Shown here one piece after another: positions 45,200-54,918 of a DNA stretch of 64,000 bases (position 1 is its first letter; every line of letters begins with the position of its first letter). Under the pieces are notes generated by a model that searched no databases, was not told the DNA's origin, and saw only the letters and a list, made by a program, of their open reading frames with translations. Both the position numbers and the translations under genes were made by a program. The stretch is from NCBI RefSeq assembly GCF_000316665.1, contig NC_019678.1, positions 7,845,001-7,909,000 of the forward strand. Reading direction: 5' to 3'. The DNA is from Rivularia sp. PCC 7116 (GTDB lineage Bacteria > Cyanobacteriota > Cyanobacteriia > Cyanobacteriales > Nostocaceae).

Positions 45200-46440
45200 A
45201 TCTCCGAGTGGCTAAATCCTTCGAGTATAAAGTTCTCTTTTATCTTGACATCTTTACGAGCCACTTGAATACTGAAGTATTTTCCCAAGGGAAGTTTAAA
45301 TCTTTTCAACTGAATATAGTTGTCGTAGCTTCTTGATTTTACCGACTGTAAGGTAGTTCCCGATTCGGAAAGCAAAGTTAGCTGCACGCTGTCTGGTAAA
45401 TAAGTTTCTCCAGAAGCAGGATAGAGTTGCACTCGGATACCGACTTTGTTGTCAATTTGCGGTGATAAACCAATCAATAAAGCAACGGAATTACTTTCTA
45501 GCTGCATTCCTAAATCTATGAGTTTGGCACCTTTAACGCAAACTTCATTTAAAACAGAATCGCTTCTGAATTGGAATGCTGTTGTATTTGCCAAATTCAG
45601 CAAATCGTCTACAGAGCAGAAACCCCCATTAAAAACATTGTCAAACCAAGAACTCAATTCGAGTACTATTTCTGATTTGTTTTCCATGAGGTTAACCTGC
45701 GAATGATTTATTCTCTGGTTATACAACGCTTTTCTATATCTATCGGATGCTAAGATAGCTCCCCATTCTCGAAACCTCAGATGCAAGCGAGGATAACAAA
45801 CGCTTATCTGGCTTAACTGCTCTATAAATTGTTTTGCTTGAGACTCCGATAGAGTTGGTAAAACTTGAACCTGGGGTTTTTTGAGGGTACAAAGTTTCTG
45901 GGCAACCCACATAATATTGATATCGACAATTAACTCATCGTGGTTTACACAATAAGTTCTATCCATCGAATCGTATCGTGCTGTTTGGCGAAGTTGTTCG
46001 TGGCTAATAAAACCCGATACTTTTAACCAATTTTGTTCAAGATTAAGCTGTACTGCTAAATAATAATTGGCAGCCCAATTAGGAATATCAACCCATTCTT
46101 GAGGAATGCGAAACTCATCGGAATCGCTTTGCTCCGTTGGAACTAAAACCAATCGAGCTTGAGTAAAATTTAAATCAATCCCATTTACAAATTCCCATCG
46201 TTTATCTATATCCGGAGATGGCGCAGGTATGTGGAATGTTTCGAGTAAATCTGGTTCATCTTGCAACCATTTTACAAAAACATTTAAACATAAGCGATTT
46301 ATAAAAGCTCTGTGACTGGCAACATCAGTTTGATAACTATTTGTTGCAGTTTGCTTTAAAGCTGCAAAATTTTCTATAGATGAAAATTCCAGCCATAAAT
46401 TATCGGGATGAATTTCTATCAAATCATCAAATTTCAACAT
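45196..46440 (-). CDS. DUF1822 family protein, module 2
   Basis: 414 aa. Conserved segments: RIPQEWVDIPNWAANYYLAV, KVSGFISHEQLRQTARYDSM, and C-terminal DLGMQLESNSVALLIGLSP, VQLYPASGETYLPDSVQL, DNYIQLKRFKLP, FSIQVARKDVKIKENF. The last part aligns with the module 1 protein at 29885-30967. No signal or membrane segment. The middle gene of the operon: 27 bp after the sigma-like gene and 4 bp overlap with the CHAT-CHASE2 gene. Function unknown; tight linkage suggests it bridges regulator and protease. Confidence 0.88.
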   Translation of the reverse strand: MLKFDDLIEIHPDNLWLEFSSIENFAALKQTATNSYQTDVASHRAFINRLCLNVFVKWLQDEPDLLETFHIPAPSPDIDKRWEFVNGIDLNFTQARLVLVPTEQSDSDEFRIPQEWVDIPNWAANYYLAVQLNLEQNWLKVSGFISHEQLRQTARYDSMDRTYCVNHDELIVDINIMWVAQKLCTLKKPQVQVLPTLSESQAKQFIEQLSQISVCYPRLHLRFREWGAILASDRYRKALYNQRINHSQVNLMENKSEIVLELSSWFDNVFNGGFCSVDDLLNLANTTAFQFRSDSVLNEVCVKGAKLIDLGMQLESNSVALLIGLSPQIDNKVGIRVQLYPASGETYLPDSVQLTLLSESGTTLQSVKSRSYDNYIQLKRFKLPLGKYFSIQVARKDVKIKENFILEGFSHSEI

Positions 46441-46467
46441 TTTTGAGTACCGTTAATTGAGAAATTA

Positions 46468-47997
46468 TTATTGTTTTGACTGTATCCATTCATTGACTAC
46501 ATCAGCTATCTTATAATTAAATACAGACAGCGTACCTTTCTTTAAATACATAGTCGTTTCTATATCCTCCTTAAAGGTTTCTAGTAATTGATAATTTACT
46601 GCTTGCGAATCATTGTTTTTTTCTAAGCTATCTGCTTCTAATTCACCTAACAATCTATTTGTGTCATTAAAACTATTTAATATATTTTGTCGTTCATCAT
46701 AGCTAAATCTTTCCCAAATTTTATTTAAGATCGAGACAAATCTTGTTTGGCAGTATTGCTGCAAGCAATTGTCTAAAGCTGATTTGATTCTCTCGATATC
46801 TTTTTCGTCGTTAAGAGAGATTTCTGGATTAGTTTGATTCCATTCCAGGGCAAACTCCTCCAGCATTTTTCTGCTGTATTTTTTCAACTGACGAGCTACT
46901 TGATATTGTTTTTGTAACTGGGGATATTTGTGTTTTACTAAATTTGCTATTTCTGTTTGAGTTAAGTTTAATCCTTGCCATAAATTAAATAGTATTTGAC
47001 ATTGTTCTGGCATATTATTAAACATTTTGTCAAGAATAATTTCTATCCCTTGACATTCTTCTTGTTTTATCATTACATCCCATTCAGAAATCGTAGAGTC
47101 TGGTATCGCATAATAATTTTCTTCAAAATACAAATATTGTTTATGACGATAATTTTTAGCTGCCCTTATACAAGTTGAAAGCATTTTTACCATCTCGATA
47201 TCCGTTGCTAGCGGATTAGAAAGATGAAGTTGATTGCATCGTTGGTTGTAATAATTAGCAATTGCCAGCAATTCTGTTTGTGAAGGGCTACGCGTGCGAC
47301 TGTTTAAATGATTAACTTTTATTTGGAACATTTCACAAAAGCACTGCCAAGCTAAACGATGAGATACAACTTTTTGGGCTGTAAAACTTTGAGCTTGCAA
47401 AGCTTCAGTTAACTCCCGAGCGTTTAAATCCTTCAATAAACCGTAATTAGAAAACCTTGTTCTCCTCGCTTCTAAATCTTGTCGATAAATTTGATTGCGG
47501 ATAAATCTTTTGAAAGCGGTTATCGCATATGCTTCTATATTTATTTGATGACGTTCAAAGTTAAAACTCTTAAATAACTTACTGGGTGAACTTGCCGCGA
47601 TGTTAGCGATTTGAAAATATTCTTCTAGAGAATATTTATATTTAATATATTTAAATTCGCTGTGTATATCTTTTGCAGCTTTTAAACAAGCTTCTTGTAA
47701 ATACGCAGAAAAATGCTTTTTGGCTGTGTAAAAACTAGATTGTGAATTATTTTTAACTAAATTTTGATTATCGGTAGAAGATTGAACTAATAACATCTTT
47801 AAAAAATATTGTGCCCAAAAACTTTCCTTTGCTTCTGGATCTAATTTTACTTTTGATTGTATATTTTTCTCTAGTTTTGAATCAACCTTCCAATGCGACC
47901 TAATTTGATGGTTATCTATGGTAATGCAGATAAAGCTAGAAAATTTATCTATTATATTTTTACGTTTTTTTACAAGCATGTGTTCTTCCAAAAACAT
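46468..47997 (-). CDS. Divergent sigma-70-like protein, module 2
   Basis: 509 aa; a start at 47979 (GGAAG upstream of MLVKKRK) is the better-supported alternative. A helical region with AYAITAFKRFIRNQIYRQDL recalls sigma region 2, and MPEQCQILFNLWQGLNLTQT then EIANLVKHKYPQLQ recalls the region 4 helix-turn-helix. As in module 1, length and order differ from standard sigma factors, but the relation to that superfamily is the best reading. First gene of the operon with DUF1822 and CHAT-CHASE2. Confidence 0.65.
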   Translation of the reverse strand: MFLEEHMLVKKRKNIIDKFSSFICITIDNHQIRSHWKVDSKLEKNIQSKVKLDPEAKESFWAQYFLKMLLVQSSTDNQNLVKNNSQSSFYTAKKHFSAYLQEACLKAAKDIHSEFKYIKYKYSLEEYFQIANIAASSPSKLFKSFNFERHQINIEAYAITAFKRFIRNQIYRQDLEARRTRFSNYGLLKDLNARELTEALQAQSFTAQKVVSHRLAWQCFCEMFQIKVNHLNSRTRSPSQTELLAIANYYNQRCNQLHLSNPLATDIEMVKMLSTCIRAAKNYRHKQYLYFEENYYAIPDSTISEWDVMIKQEECQGIEIILDKMFNNMPEQCQILFNLWQGLNLTQTEIANLVKHKYPQLQKQYQVARQLKKYSRKMLEEFALEWNQTNPEISLNDEKDIERIKSALDNCLQQYCQTRFVSILNKIWERFSYDERQNILNSFNDTNRLLGELEADSLEKNNDSQAVNYQLLETFKEDIETTMYLKKGTLSVFNYKIADVVNEWIQSKQ

Positions 47998-48411
47998 AAA
48001 GCGTCATCATATATAGTTTTTGATACTGATTACTCCTATATTTTTTTTTGATACTTATGATGTTGAATTTTGATTCAATTCATAAAAGTTAACAACCGCC
48101 ATCTTGCATTTAGCATATTTACATGAGTTAGCGAACTGAAAACTTTAAGAATACCAATCCTATATATTTCTATGGGTACTCCTATGAGTTGATTATGCAG
48201 TTTTGAGAGGTTTTCTCACTAAGTAAATAAACTAAAGCTAAAATATCTATTCTTTGTTTTTACTTCCCCCTTCTCCCCCCACAATGGCTGCTCTCCCCTC
48301 TTCTGCGTCGAATCCAATCACCATAGGTAGATACAGAGTAAATTTTGTCACTAGAAAATTATGATAAAACGATAGTGTAAAAATAGACAATAAAATTCTC
48401 GAAAAGCTCAA
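47998..48411. other. Divergent promoter region between module 2 and TpsB
   Basis: 414 bp between divergently transcribed genes. AT-rich; no recognised operator. Would be the natural regulatory target if the sigma-like protein controls secretion genes. Confidence 0.4.
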
Positions 48412-50169
48412 GTGTCCAAAATCCCGTATTTTCTATATAAAGAACTAAGCTTCTTCTGGATTGCTTCAATTTTTGTCGGTAGCTTATATTTTTTTTGTAA
48501 CTCAGTTTTGGCTGTGGCACCCGAGTTAATAGCACAAGCACCAAACTCAGAAGGCGACTTAAATCAAGAACGTTTTCCTCAAGCAGCGCCAAATATTCAA
48601 CCTCTAAAACCTTTAATCAAGCCAGAATTGCAGCCATCGACAACAATTAAGGAACCATTCGCGGAAACATCCGGCGACAGAATTCAAGTTAATCAAATTA
48701 AAATTATCGGAAGTACTGTTTTTGACTCTAAAGATTTTGAGCCAATTATTCGCAAAGTAGAAGGAAAAAGCGTCACCTTAGAACAGTTAAGAAAAGTTGC
48801 CGACGCAATTACTGAGCTGTATTTGAAACGGGATTACATCACTTCCAGAGCAATTTTAGTCAATCAAAAAATTACCGATGGTATCGTCACAATTCGGGTT
48901 ATAGAAGGTTCTTTAGAAAAAATCGAAATTCAGGGAAACCAGCGCTTAAGGGAAAATTACTTGCGATCGCGTTTAGCAAATGCTGGAAAAAAGCCGTTAT
49001 CAAATAAAACTTTGGAAGAGCAGCTCAGATTGTTGCAATTCGATCCAAATATTCAGAATATAGAAGCTAGCTTACGTGCGGGCAGCGATTTTGGTAAAAG
49101 TATTTTAGCTGTGCGAGTTACCGAGAATAAACCATTTACCATCGGATTGGGAATTGATAATTATTCTCCGCCAAGCTTAGGCTCGGAAAGATTGAGGATA
49201 AATACGATATACCGCAATCTGATGGGAATTGGCGATGAAGTTGCAGCATCTTATTATCGTTCAACTAGGGGTGGTTCAAATATTTTCGATTTTAGCTATC
49301 GAGTACCGTTGAATCCTCAGAATGGGACTTTACAATTACGAACCGTTATTAATAATAATAAAGTTGTGCAGCCACCTTTCGATGATTTTGATATTCGAGG
49401 TGAATCCCAACTCTATGACATCAGCTATCGTCAACCATTAATTAGAACACCCCGCGAAGAATTTGCATTATCTCTAGGTTTTAGCTTACAAAATGGTCAA
49501 ACCTTTACCTTTGCCGGGGCTACCCCCTTTGGTTTTGGACCAGATGCAGAAGGAAACAGCCGCACCCGTGTTGTAAAATTTGGACAAGATTATGTCCGAC
49601 GAGATGTTAAAGGAGCATGGCAAATTAGGTCATTACTTAGTTTGGGAACTGGCTGGTTTGATGCCACAATTAATTCTAATCCCGTCCCCGATGCTCGTTT
49701 TTTCAGTTGGTTGGGACAATTGCAGCGAGTGCAGCGTCTGAATAAAAATAACTTGCTAATTACCCAGCTTGACTTACAGCTAACACCCAACGGTTTATTA
49801 CCATCCCAGCAATTCGTGATTGGCGGAGGGCAATCAATACGAGGTTATCGTCAAAACCTGCGAGCCGGAGACAACGGAGTTCGTTTTTCCATAGAAGATA
49901 GGATAACAGTAGGAAGAGACGCATCGGGAAACCCTTCCTTACAAGTAGCACCATTTTTTGATGCCGGTGTCGTTTGGAACGTCGATGACAACCCAAACCT
50001 CCAGCCAAAACAAACATTTTTAGCCGGTGCAGGCATAGGAATATTATGGCAACCAATACCCAAATTAAATTTAAAATTAGACTACGGTTTGCCTTTAGTT
50101 GACTTGGATGATAAAGGTAATAATGCTCAAGACGAAGGATTTTACTTTAGCGTCGGCTATCAGCTTTGA
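48412..50169 (+). CDS. FhaC/ShlB-type two-partner secretion transporter (TpsB)
   Basis: 585 aa from a GTG at 48412. Signal peptide (FFWIASIFVGSLYFFCNSVL-AVA), a Pro-rich linker, two POTRA-type domains (IQVNQIKIIGSTVFDSKDFE, ITDGIVTIRVIEGSLEKIEI) and a C-terminal 16-strand barrel with the family signature QFVIGGGQSIRGYRQN and ending in aromatic FYFSVGYQL. Translocates TpsA exoproteins such as the FHA-type protein at 40030 across the outer membrane. Confidence 0.94.
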   Translation: MSKIPYFLYKELSFFWIASIFVGSLYFFCNSVLAVAPELIAQAPNSEGDLNQERFPQAAPNIQPLKPLIKPELQPSTTIKEPFAETSGDRIQVNQIKIIGSTVFDSKDFEPIIRKVEGKSVTLEQLRKVADAITELYLKRDYITSRAILVNQKITDGIVTIRVIEGSLEKIEIQGNQRLRENYLRSRLANAGKKPLSNKTLEEQLRLLQFDPNIQNIEASLRAGSDFGKSILAVRVTENKPFTIGLGIDNYSPPSLGSERLRINTIYRNLMGIGDEVAASYYRSTRGGSNIFDFSYRVPLNPQNGTLQLRTVINNNKVVQPPFDDFDIRGESQLYDISYRQPLIRTPREEFALSLGFSLQNGQTFTFAGATPFGFGPDAEGNSRTRVVKFGQDYVRRDVKGAWQIRSLLSLGTGWFDATINSNPVPDARFFSWLGQLQRVQRLNKNNLLITQLDLQLTPNGLLPSQQFVIGGGQSIRGYRQNLRAGDNGVRFSIEDRITVGRDASGNPSLQVAPFFDAGVVWNVDDNPNLQPKQTFLAGAGIGILWQPIPKLNLKLDYGLPLVDLDDKGNNAQDEGFYFSVGYQL

Positions 50170-50172
50170 CAG

Positions 50173-50505
50173 TGAACAGTGAGCAGTGAACAGTGAGCAG
50201 TGAACAGTGAACACTCAGCAGTGAGCAGTGAACAGTGAACAGTGAGCAGTAGTGAACAGTGAGCAGTGAACAGTGAACACTTTCCCATTACCAATTACCA
50301 ATTACCAATTCCCAATTACCAATGCCCAATGCCCAATGCCCAATTCCCAATTCCCAATTCCCAATTACCAATTACCAATTACCAATGCCCAATTACCAAT
50401 GCCCAATTACCAATGCCCAATTACCAATGCCCAATGCCCAATCCCCAATTACCAATTACCAATCCCCAATCCCCAATTCCCAATTCCCAATTCCCAATTC
50501 CTAAT
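50173..50505. repeat. Large STRR block
   Basis: CAGTGAACAGTGAGCAGTGA units (50173-50277) followed by ~30 heptamers of CCAATTA, CCAATTC, CCAATGC and CCAATCC type (50285-50505). Open frames through it in all three phases (PNAQFPIPN...) are repeat artefacts. It separates TpsB from the BMP gene. Confidence 0.9.
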
Positions 50506-50516
50506 TAATTAAATAT

Positions 50517-51518
50517 ATGTCAATTAATTTTAGTCGTCGCAAATTTATTTGGTACAGTTCCGCAGTTTTTGGTACTAGTTTACTATTAAAAGCTTGTAGC
50601 AATGACCAAACTTCCACATCTACAGATGATGGTGAGGAAGCTTTTAAGGTTGCGATCGCGTTGCCGGGAGCGATTACAGATAAGACTTGGAATCAGTCTG
50701 GTTATGAGGGCGTGCAATTAGTAAGGGAAAAATTTGGTGCGAAAACTGCTTTTTTAGAACAAATTCCTCAGTCGGAACAAACAGAAGCATTAACCGATTT
50801 TGCTCGTAAGAAATATGATGTTATATTTGCCCACGGCGGACAATTTGATGCAGCAATTCAACAGGTAGCACCAAGATTTCCCGATTCGTTTTTTATTGCT
50901 GTTAATGGTGCGGTTAAAGGAGATAATATTGCGGCTTTACGGATTAATCATCAGCAAGCTAGTTATCTATGTGGAATTGTCGCCGCTTCGATGACAAAAT
51001 CAAATCAAATCGCTTATATTGCCGGACAAAAATTTGCTGCAACCGAGGAAGAATTGCGCGGTTTAGAGTTGGGAGCCAAGTCAGTTAATCCTAATATTAA
51101 AATTACTTCTACTTTTACCGGAGATTGGAATGATGCTGCGAAAGCAAAAGAAGCAACTCTAGCGTTGATTTCAACTGGTGCTGATGTCATTTTTCAGTGG
51201 TTAGATAATGCCTCAGCCGCCGTATTACAAACTGCTGCGGACAAAGGCGTGTATGCTTTTGGCAATACAAAAGACCAATTAGAAATTGCACCGAAAGCAG
51301 TATTAACTAGTGCTGTCAAAAGAATGGATTTGGCAATAGCTTATATAGCAGAATTGGCACAGAATAAACAATTAAAAGGCGATATTTACAAAATTGGTTT
51401 AGAAAAGTCAGATATTCTCAGTTTGGGAAAATTTGGTGATATGGTACCCGAAGATGTTCAAAAGAAGGTAATGGATGCAAAGCAGGGGATATTAAATAAT
51501 CAAATAAAAATTGGTTAA
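50517..51518 (+). CDS. BMP-family substrate-binding lipoprotein of a nucleoside-type ABC transporter
   Basis: 333 aa. N-terminus has a twin-arginine-like motif (SRRKFIW) and a lipobox (LLLKAC, Cys27), so it is an exported lipoprotein. The BMP/PnrA fold follows: KVAIALPGAITDKTWNQSGY, YDVIFAHGGQFDAAI, FIAVNGAVKGDNIAALRINH and QWLDNASAAVLQTAADKGVY. Homologs bind purine nucleosides. The cognate ATPase (56643) and permeases (60278, 61486) are on the same strand but separated by unrelated genes. The ATG begins right after the STRR block. Confidence 0.92.
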   Translation: MSINFSRRKFIWYSSAVFGTSLLLKACSNDQTSTSTDDGEEAFKVAIALPGAITDKTWNQSGYEGVQLVREKFGAKTAFLEQIPQSEQTEALTDFARKKYDVIFAHGGQFDAAIQQVAPRFPDSFFIAVNGAVKGDNIAALRINHQQASYLCGIVAASMTKSNQIAYIAGQKFAATEEELRGLELGAKSVNPNIKITSTFTGDWNDAAKAKEATLALISTGADVIFQWLDNASAAVLQTAADKGVYAFGNTKDQLEIAPKAVLTSAVKRMDLAIAYIAELAQNKQLKGDIYKIGLEKSDILSLGKFGDMVPEDVQKKVMDAKQGILNNQIKIG

Positions 51519-51762
51519 AAATGAGTGAGGGAGTGAGAGAGGGAGGGAGAGAGGGAGTGATACCAAGTCTGGTTAATTACTTACAATATAATTCTATTGA
51601 AAAGATGGCGAACCTTAACAACATAAACTTTTACTAATTACTCATTACTTATTACTTTGCCTCCACAGATATGATAACTGTTTAACCGGACATGATATGA
51701 GGGAGGGAGAGATTTTTATCGGAAATTTTAGAGTGCGATAAAAGTAATATAAAATCTCAAGG

Positions 51763-52695
51763 TTACTTGTTACACTGTCGTCTAAAAGAAGGCGGACTAA
51801 AAGAAAAATCAACTTCTCCGGCTTTGCGAATACGTCTAAATGCATATTCACCGCTATTAGGTACTATTTCTTTCTTAAGAATTGGGTTATCCAAGCTAGC
51901 TTCACCTTTGTAAGCAAGGATTAAATACATGATTACAGCAGCTTCGCCTCGACTAAGTGAATCTTCGGGGTAAAATTCAAGTGGCCAGTCAAATGCTACT
52001 AAATTAGCCAGCAATGCACCGTGGAGAGGCTTTGCAAACCACTTATCTTTCATTACACTGCCATTAATAAAATAGTCAGTACCAACGATTGATGGTTTTT
52101 CGCCGCTTTGCTTCTTGCGCTTATCAATTTGCGCTACTAGGTTTAGACTACCGTTTAGTGATGCGATCGCTTCGGCATAACTTAATGGCTGATTGGGTAG
52201 GAAAGTACCATTTTTATAGCCGGATATCATTCCGGTTCTCCAGGCATGAAAGGTAGGTTGATAATACTCAAAGAGTTCTGGTGGATTGGAACTCTCAGTT
52301 GCTTTTATATCAGAAAACGGACAGCGCCAAGAAGGAATATCTGGACATCTGGGAACGTTAGCAGCTTGCTTTCCTGGTGCGGAGGGGCGGCTTTTTAAAT
52401 CGAGTATGTTCGCTGACATCGCAACCCACTCCCCTCGCGTAATTGGACACCCCGGTCGAAAATTATTCTCAGAAACTTTTAAGTAAGAAGTCTTCTGCGG
52501 ATTATTTCCAGCCAACCAGTTGATGACATAGCGGCTCCAGTGATTTGCAATATCATTAAAGGCATCGGGCTTTTCTATAGTTATGCCTGTCTCCTCTACA
52601 GGCTCATCCGCATATACACGAGGTATGAGATGCGACCATAGCATCAAACTCAACACTGTCAAAACAGAACTCAATTTCAACAAATAATTCGACAT
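51763..52695 (-). CDS. SLH-domain-like secreted protein
   Basis: 310 aa. Signal peptide (LSSVLTVLSLMLWSHLIPRV-YA). Three S-layer-homology-like units are visible: FNDIANHWSRYVINWLAG with ITRGEWVAM; FSDIKA... with FLPNQPLSYAEAIASL; and the last with FYPEDSLSRGEAAVIMYLIL. SLH domains anchor proteins to the cell wall. Two Cys pairs (CPDIPSWRCPF) could form disulfides. A monocistronic gene on the opposite strand to the transporter. Confidence 0.85.
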   Translation of the reverse strand: MSNYLLKLSSVLTVLSLMLWSHLIPRVYADEPVEETGITIEKPDAFNDIANHWSRYVINWLAGNNPQKTSYLKVSENNFRPGCPITRGEWVAMSANILDLKSRPSAPGKQAANVPRCPDIPSWRCPFSDIKATESSNPPELFEYYQPTFHAWRTGMISGYKNGTFLPNQPLSYAEAIASLNGSLNLVAQIDKRKKQSGEKPSIVGTDYFINGSVMKDKWFAKPLHGALLANLVAFDWPLEFYPEDSLSRGEAAVIMYLILAYKGEASLDNPILKKEIVPNSGEYAFRRIRKAGEVDFSFSPPSFRRQCNK

Positions 52696-53481
52696 CTTAC
52701 TCCGTATAGTTCAATACCAACTAACTTTTTCCCAACCGCGCGATCGCCTTTTTAAAACGAAACTTCAGCAATTTGCTTTTTCTATATCGTCACTTCAGTA
52801 ATTACTGCATGACTGAATTAATCATCCACTTCTTCAAGGGCTTAATCCAGCAAAAACCTAATAATTTTAGCAGCCAGCACGGACAACTTACGATACATTG
52901 ATTGGAGAAAATCAACAGTTAAACTTACAGTTAGTTCTTTTTCAATCATTAATTCATTACTTACTTAATGCGTTACAGTAGTACATTGCTTAAATACAGG
53001 ACTTACGAAATTGTCACAAGATTCGGATGGTGCGTGACACCACAACCCTTATTGGTGGGTTAAAAATTCAATTCAGTGTCACAGCACCCTACGAGAAAAA
53101 TATGCCAGTTGCGGCCATTCCTAAAATACAAAAAGCAGCACCACATAAAATTTGGATGCTGCTGATGTTTAATTTAGGCTACTTTGTTCGCGCAACTTCG
53201 TTCAGAAAAATAAGAAAGTAAAGATAAATTTGACCTATAGATTTGTCTCGGGAGTACAATTTCCTATACTTATATTTTGGATCTCTAACTTCTTATACCA
53301 TTTCTTTATAAAGATGCGCCTAATTTAGCCCGCGCAGGCGAGCTTAGTTGCAGTAGCCCTAGCCTTCTAGGCTGTTAGCGGAGCGTGTCCGTAAGGACAT
53401 GGGCGATTAAGCGCAACCTCATACAAAATTGGTATTACTACTTCAATCAATATTCTTCTGTTTTAATTTGTAATAGTTTTA
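52696..53481. repeat. Repeat-containing intergenic region
   Basis: Two inverted-repeat elements: 52998-53122, with GTGCGTGACAC and GTGTCACAGCACCCTAC, related to 38981-39116; and 53295-53435, TACCA-family copy 3. An open frame at 53027-53221 overlaps the first and is not called. No gene seen. Confidence 0.7.
53295..53435. repeat. MITE-like element, TACCA family, copy 3
   Basis: ATACCATTTCTTTATAAAGA and CTCATACAAAATTGGTAT ends, same orientation as copy 2, with an interior carrying GAGCGTGTCCGTAAGGACAT, which is longer than in the other copies. Confidence 0.75.
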
Positions 53482-54123
53482 CTACCTTCTTGTTTGGATG
53501 GGCTTGAATTTCCAAAGCTGTCCGGAAACATTTTGGCAGTTATCCATAAATGCTGCTCCTTTCAAAGTCGAACTAGGAGCAAACTTGTTACCTTCAAGAC
53601 ACTTGTTTTCCTTTTCTAGAAACATTGTTGTCAAACGAAAATATCCATTTCTTGCCGGTATTAGTTTCCAAAGCTGTCCGGTAACGTTTTGGCAGTTGTC
53701 CATAAATGCTGCTCCCTTCAAAGTGGAATTAGGAGCAAACCTATTACCTTCAAGGCACTTGTTTTCCTTCTCTAGAAATTGTGTCTTCATACGGAAGTAA
53801 CCATTTCCAGCCGGTACCAACTTCCAAGACTGCCCTGAAACGTTTTGGCAGTTATCCATAAATGCTGCTCCACCGAGAGTCGAACCACGAGCTACCTTGT
53901 TACCTTCGAGGCACTTGTTTTCCTTCTCTAAAAACATGGTTGTGAGCTTATAGAAGCGATTAGGTTTTGGCTTAGAGGCTATAACTTTCTTAGCGGAAGC
54001 AACATTAACTTTTATCGCCTCGGCTGAACTAGGAGTCAATATCATTCCTCCTAACATTGAAACTAAAGCTGCACTACTAAACAAAGCACGGCGTAGATTG
54101 ATTGTTAATTTATCGTTTTTCAT
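53482..54123 (-). CDS. Secreted ricin-type beta-trefoil lectin-like protein, three repeats
   Basis: 213 aa from the ATG at 54123 (AAAGGA upstream); an in-frame extension to 54282 is unsupported. Signal peptide (ALFSSAALVSMLGGMILTPS-SAEA). The mature part is three nearly identical ~48-residue units, each with FLEKENKCLEGN, GAAFMDNCQNV and GQ(S/L)WK. One Cys pair per unit and the QxW motif are typical of RICIN/beta-trefoil carbohydrate-binding folds. The repeats are so alike that recent internal amplification is likely. Ligand unknown. Confidence 0.88.
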   Translation of the reverse strand: MKNDKLTINLRRALFSSAALVSMLGGMILTPSSAEAIKVNVASAKKVIASKPKPNRFYKLTTMFLEKENKCLEGNKVARGSTLGGAAFMDNCQNVSGQSWKLVPAGNGYFRMKTQFLEKENKCLEGNRFAPNSTLKGAAFMDNCQNVTGQLWKLIPARNGYFRLTTMFLEKENKCLEGNKFAPSSTLKGAAFMDNCQNVSGQLWKFKPIQTRR

Positions 54124-54438
54124 GTCAATAATTCCTTTAAATTCCAAAAAATGAGGTTTTTGTGTCTCACATCTTTTAATCGGGTCAGCTTCTGTAAGCT
54201 TATGCAGTATTTCTAAATTTTTCTCGAAAAAGGTACAAGTGAATAATAAGAGTGCGCCTACGACATAAAAAATCAGCAGCATCCGGCTTTGTCCGGAAAA
54301 CTGCTGATGGAATAGTGTGTGTGGTTTTAGAGCAATAAGAAAATAAAGATAAATTTTACATATAAAGGTGAATTTTAAATCGGTGAAGCAAGAGCAGTTG
54401 TCAGGCGCGAATAACTTTTTACTGACAACTGTTAAAGA

Positions 54439-54918
54439 CTAAGCACCTTGCAATCTAGCAAAACCAAAGGTGACGTTAAACTCTTCACACCAAATCGCTA
54501 CAGATTTAAAGTCATCTAAATCAAAGTTGGCAGGAATTTCGTAACGTTGAGCGCCATCGAAGCGTTGTAAGTTAGCCAAGGTTACATAATTTTTTTCTTG
54601 TAAGTTAACGGGTACGGTGCTTTTGCGGTGTAAAACAACTCTTACTTTTGGTCCCCGTGCTGTGGTGAATCCTTTACTGAATTCCAGATAACGCTTACCG
54701 TTTTTCTCCACAATCTTAACCGTACCGTTGGTGGGGTGATCTTGTTCTGTGGTTACGAAGCTACCGGATGCAATTAGTGATTGGGATTTCGCTGCAACTG
54801 TAATACTTTGTCTTGCTTTGAGTGCTTCGGCTGGTTGTGCGTTGAGTGCTAATTGTCCGACGCTGCCGAATAATACGATTGATGCGATTCCGAATCCAGC
54901 TAGTTTGTTAAGTTTCAT
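54439..54918 (-). CDS. Secreted DM13-domain protein
   Basis: 159 aa. Signal peptide (LAGFGIASIVLFGSVGQLAL-NAQPAEA). Then a DM13 domain: SGSFVTTEQDHPTNGTVKIV, KRYLEFSKGFTTARGPKVRV, VTLANLQRFDGAQRYEIPAN, and the hallmark near the end VAIWCEEFNVTFGFARL with its single conserved Cys. DM13 domains are proposed to be electron-transfer or redox modules at cell surfaces. Monocistronic, divergent from psbA. Confidence 0.9.
   Translation of the reverse strand: MKLNKLAGFGIASIVLFGSVGQLALNAQPAEALKARQSITVAAKSQSLIASGSFVTTEQDHPTNGTVKIVEKNGKRYLEFSKGFTTARGPKVRVVLHRKSTVPVNLQEKNYVTLANLQRFDGAQRYEIPANFDLDDFKSVAIWCEEFNVTFGFARLQGA

Noticed and set aside
50266-50512. Three overlapping frames reading PNAQFPIPN-type repeats
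   Set aside because: Pure translation of a heptamer STRR block in all phases; no gene.
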